From assembly GCA_032718475.1 (NCBI GenBank), contig JAUCBJ010000332.1, forward strand, positions 1 through 64,000: a stretch of 64,000 bases of DNA, given 5' to 3'. The notes under the pieces were generated by a model. That model was not told where the DNA came from and ran no database searches. It saw nothing but the letters and a program-made list of their open reading frames with translations. Numbering within the stretch: the stretch's first letter is position 1; every line of letters starts with the position of its first letter. A program made the translations under genes and the position numbers. Positions 63,726-64,000 of this stretch are shown here, piece by piece. Origin of the DNA: Nemertoderma westbladi. Lineage: Eukaryota; Xenacoelomorpha; Nemertodermatida; Nemertodermatidae.

Positions 63726-64000
63726 ATGGGTAACAAATTTTGGAAAAAGTTTACTTTATACAAAATTGAAATTCAAAGTTTTAATACTACTGGATGCACT
63801 ACTATTACAACCAAAGATAATAAGCCAGACAAAATGTCTGTTTCCTCATACAGCAAGGTGCAGTGCCCTAAAGAACATTGTGGTGCAGAAAATCACTATC
63901 ATTCTAATTCATGTCTGTTCACGCGAACATTGAATAGTGCTGCGAAGGACGTGCTATGGAATCATGCCTCCATTTTTAAATTACAATACATTTACAATAA
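63726..64000 (+). CDS. Possible ORF running off the right edge
   Basis: From ATG 63,726 a frame stays open for 91 codons to the window end. It begins MGNKFWKKF and includes a Cys/His cluster (CPKEHCGAENHYHSNSC). No family recognised. Amino-acid usage is protein-like, but the length is compatible with chance in this AT-rich region; it may be the first exon of a gene to the right. Confidence 0.3.
   Translation, partial: MGNKFWKKFTLYKIEIQSFNTTGCTTITTKDNKPDKMSVSSYSKVQCPKEHCGAENHYHSNSCLFTRTLNSAAKDVLWNHASIFKLQYIYN

Overview
The window is eukaryotic nuclear DNA from a metazoan, most likely a marine invertebrate; the phylum is not resolved. Supporting signs are split genes with GT-AG introns (a HECT ubiquitin-ligase gene, a class A GPCR exon), a microsomal-type cytochrome P450, APE-type non-LTR retrotransposons, BEL/Pao LTR retrotransposons, a THAP/P-element transposon, tRNA-derived SINE-like sequences and many minisatellites. 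There is no bacterial gene organisation. Host genes are few: a partial HECT E3 gene at the left edge (143-1467, minus), a decayed repetitive membrane-protein exon (about 7,521-8,753, plus), an intact intronless P450 (58,221-59,693, plus), one GPCR exon (62,805-63,473, minus) and a possible ORF running off the right edge.

Layout. 1-1.8 kb: HECT gene. 1.8-6.2 kb: a 32-bp minisatellite, then a decayed CR1-like LINE (minus) that appears to be split by another LINE (plus, 705-codon ORF). 6.2-11 kb: a palindrome cluster, the 14-residue-repeat coding relic and a foldback-like element. 11-15.4 kb: a SINE-like tRNA relic, two LINE relics and a 36-bp minisatellite. 16.9-29.5 kb: a complete BEL/Pao element (BEL-1, minus) with matching 1,201-bp LTRs and target duplication agcac; it keeps one long Gag-protease ORF but lacks reverse transcriptase, RNase H and most of integrase. 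29.5-30.4 kb: 5' fragment of LINE-alpha. 30,620-34,511: a P-superfamily DNA transposon with inverted ends and an 8-bp target duplication.

34.6-55.1 kb is a stack of nested insertions. An old minus-strand LINE (LINE-alpha) was interrupted by a plus-strand LINE (LINE-beta, 37,829-40,331, 12-bp duplication) and by a BEL element (BEL-A, 40,604-54,711, duplication tcgcc). BEL-A was in turn interrupted by a related element (BEL-B, 43,608-51,022, duplication tgttt). BEL-A and BEL-B also lack RT and integrase. They share a perfect hairpin next to the polypurine tract and a 3' region of hairpin-forming short repeats. 55-62.3 kb holds LINE-alpha and LINE-beta fragments, SINE-like tRNA relics, the P450 gene and a 46-bp minisatellite.

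The most unusual aspect is the series of three BEL/Pao copies that keep structural (Gag and, in two, protease) coding while the replication enzymes are gone, together with conserved RNA-structure candidates. They look like a non-autonomous group that would need replication enzymes from another element.
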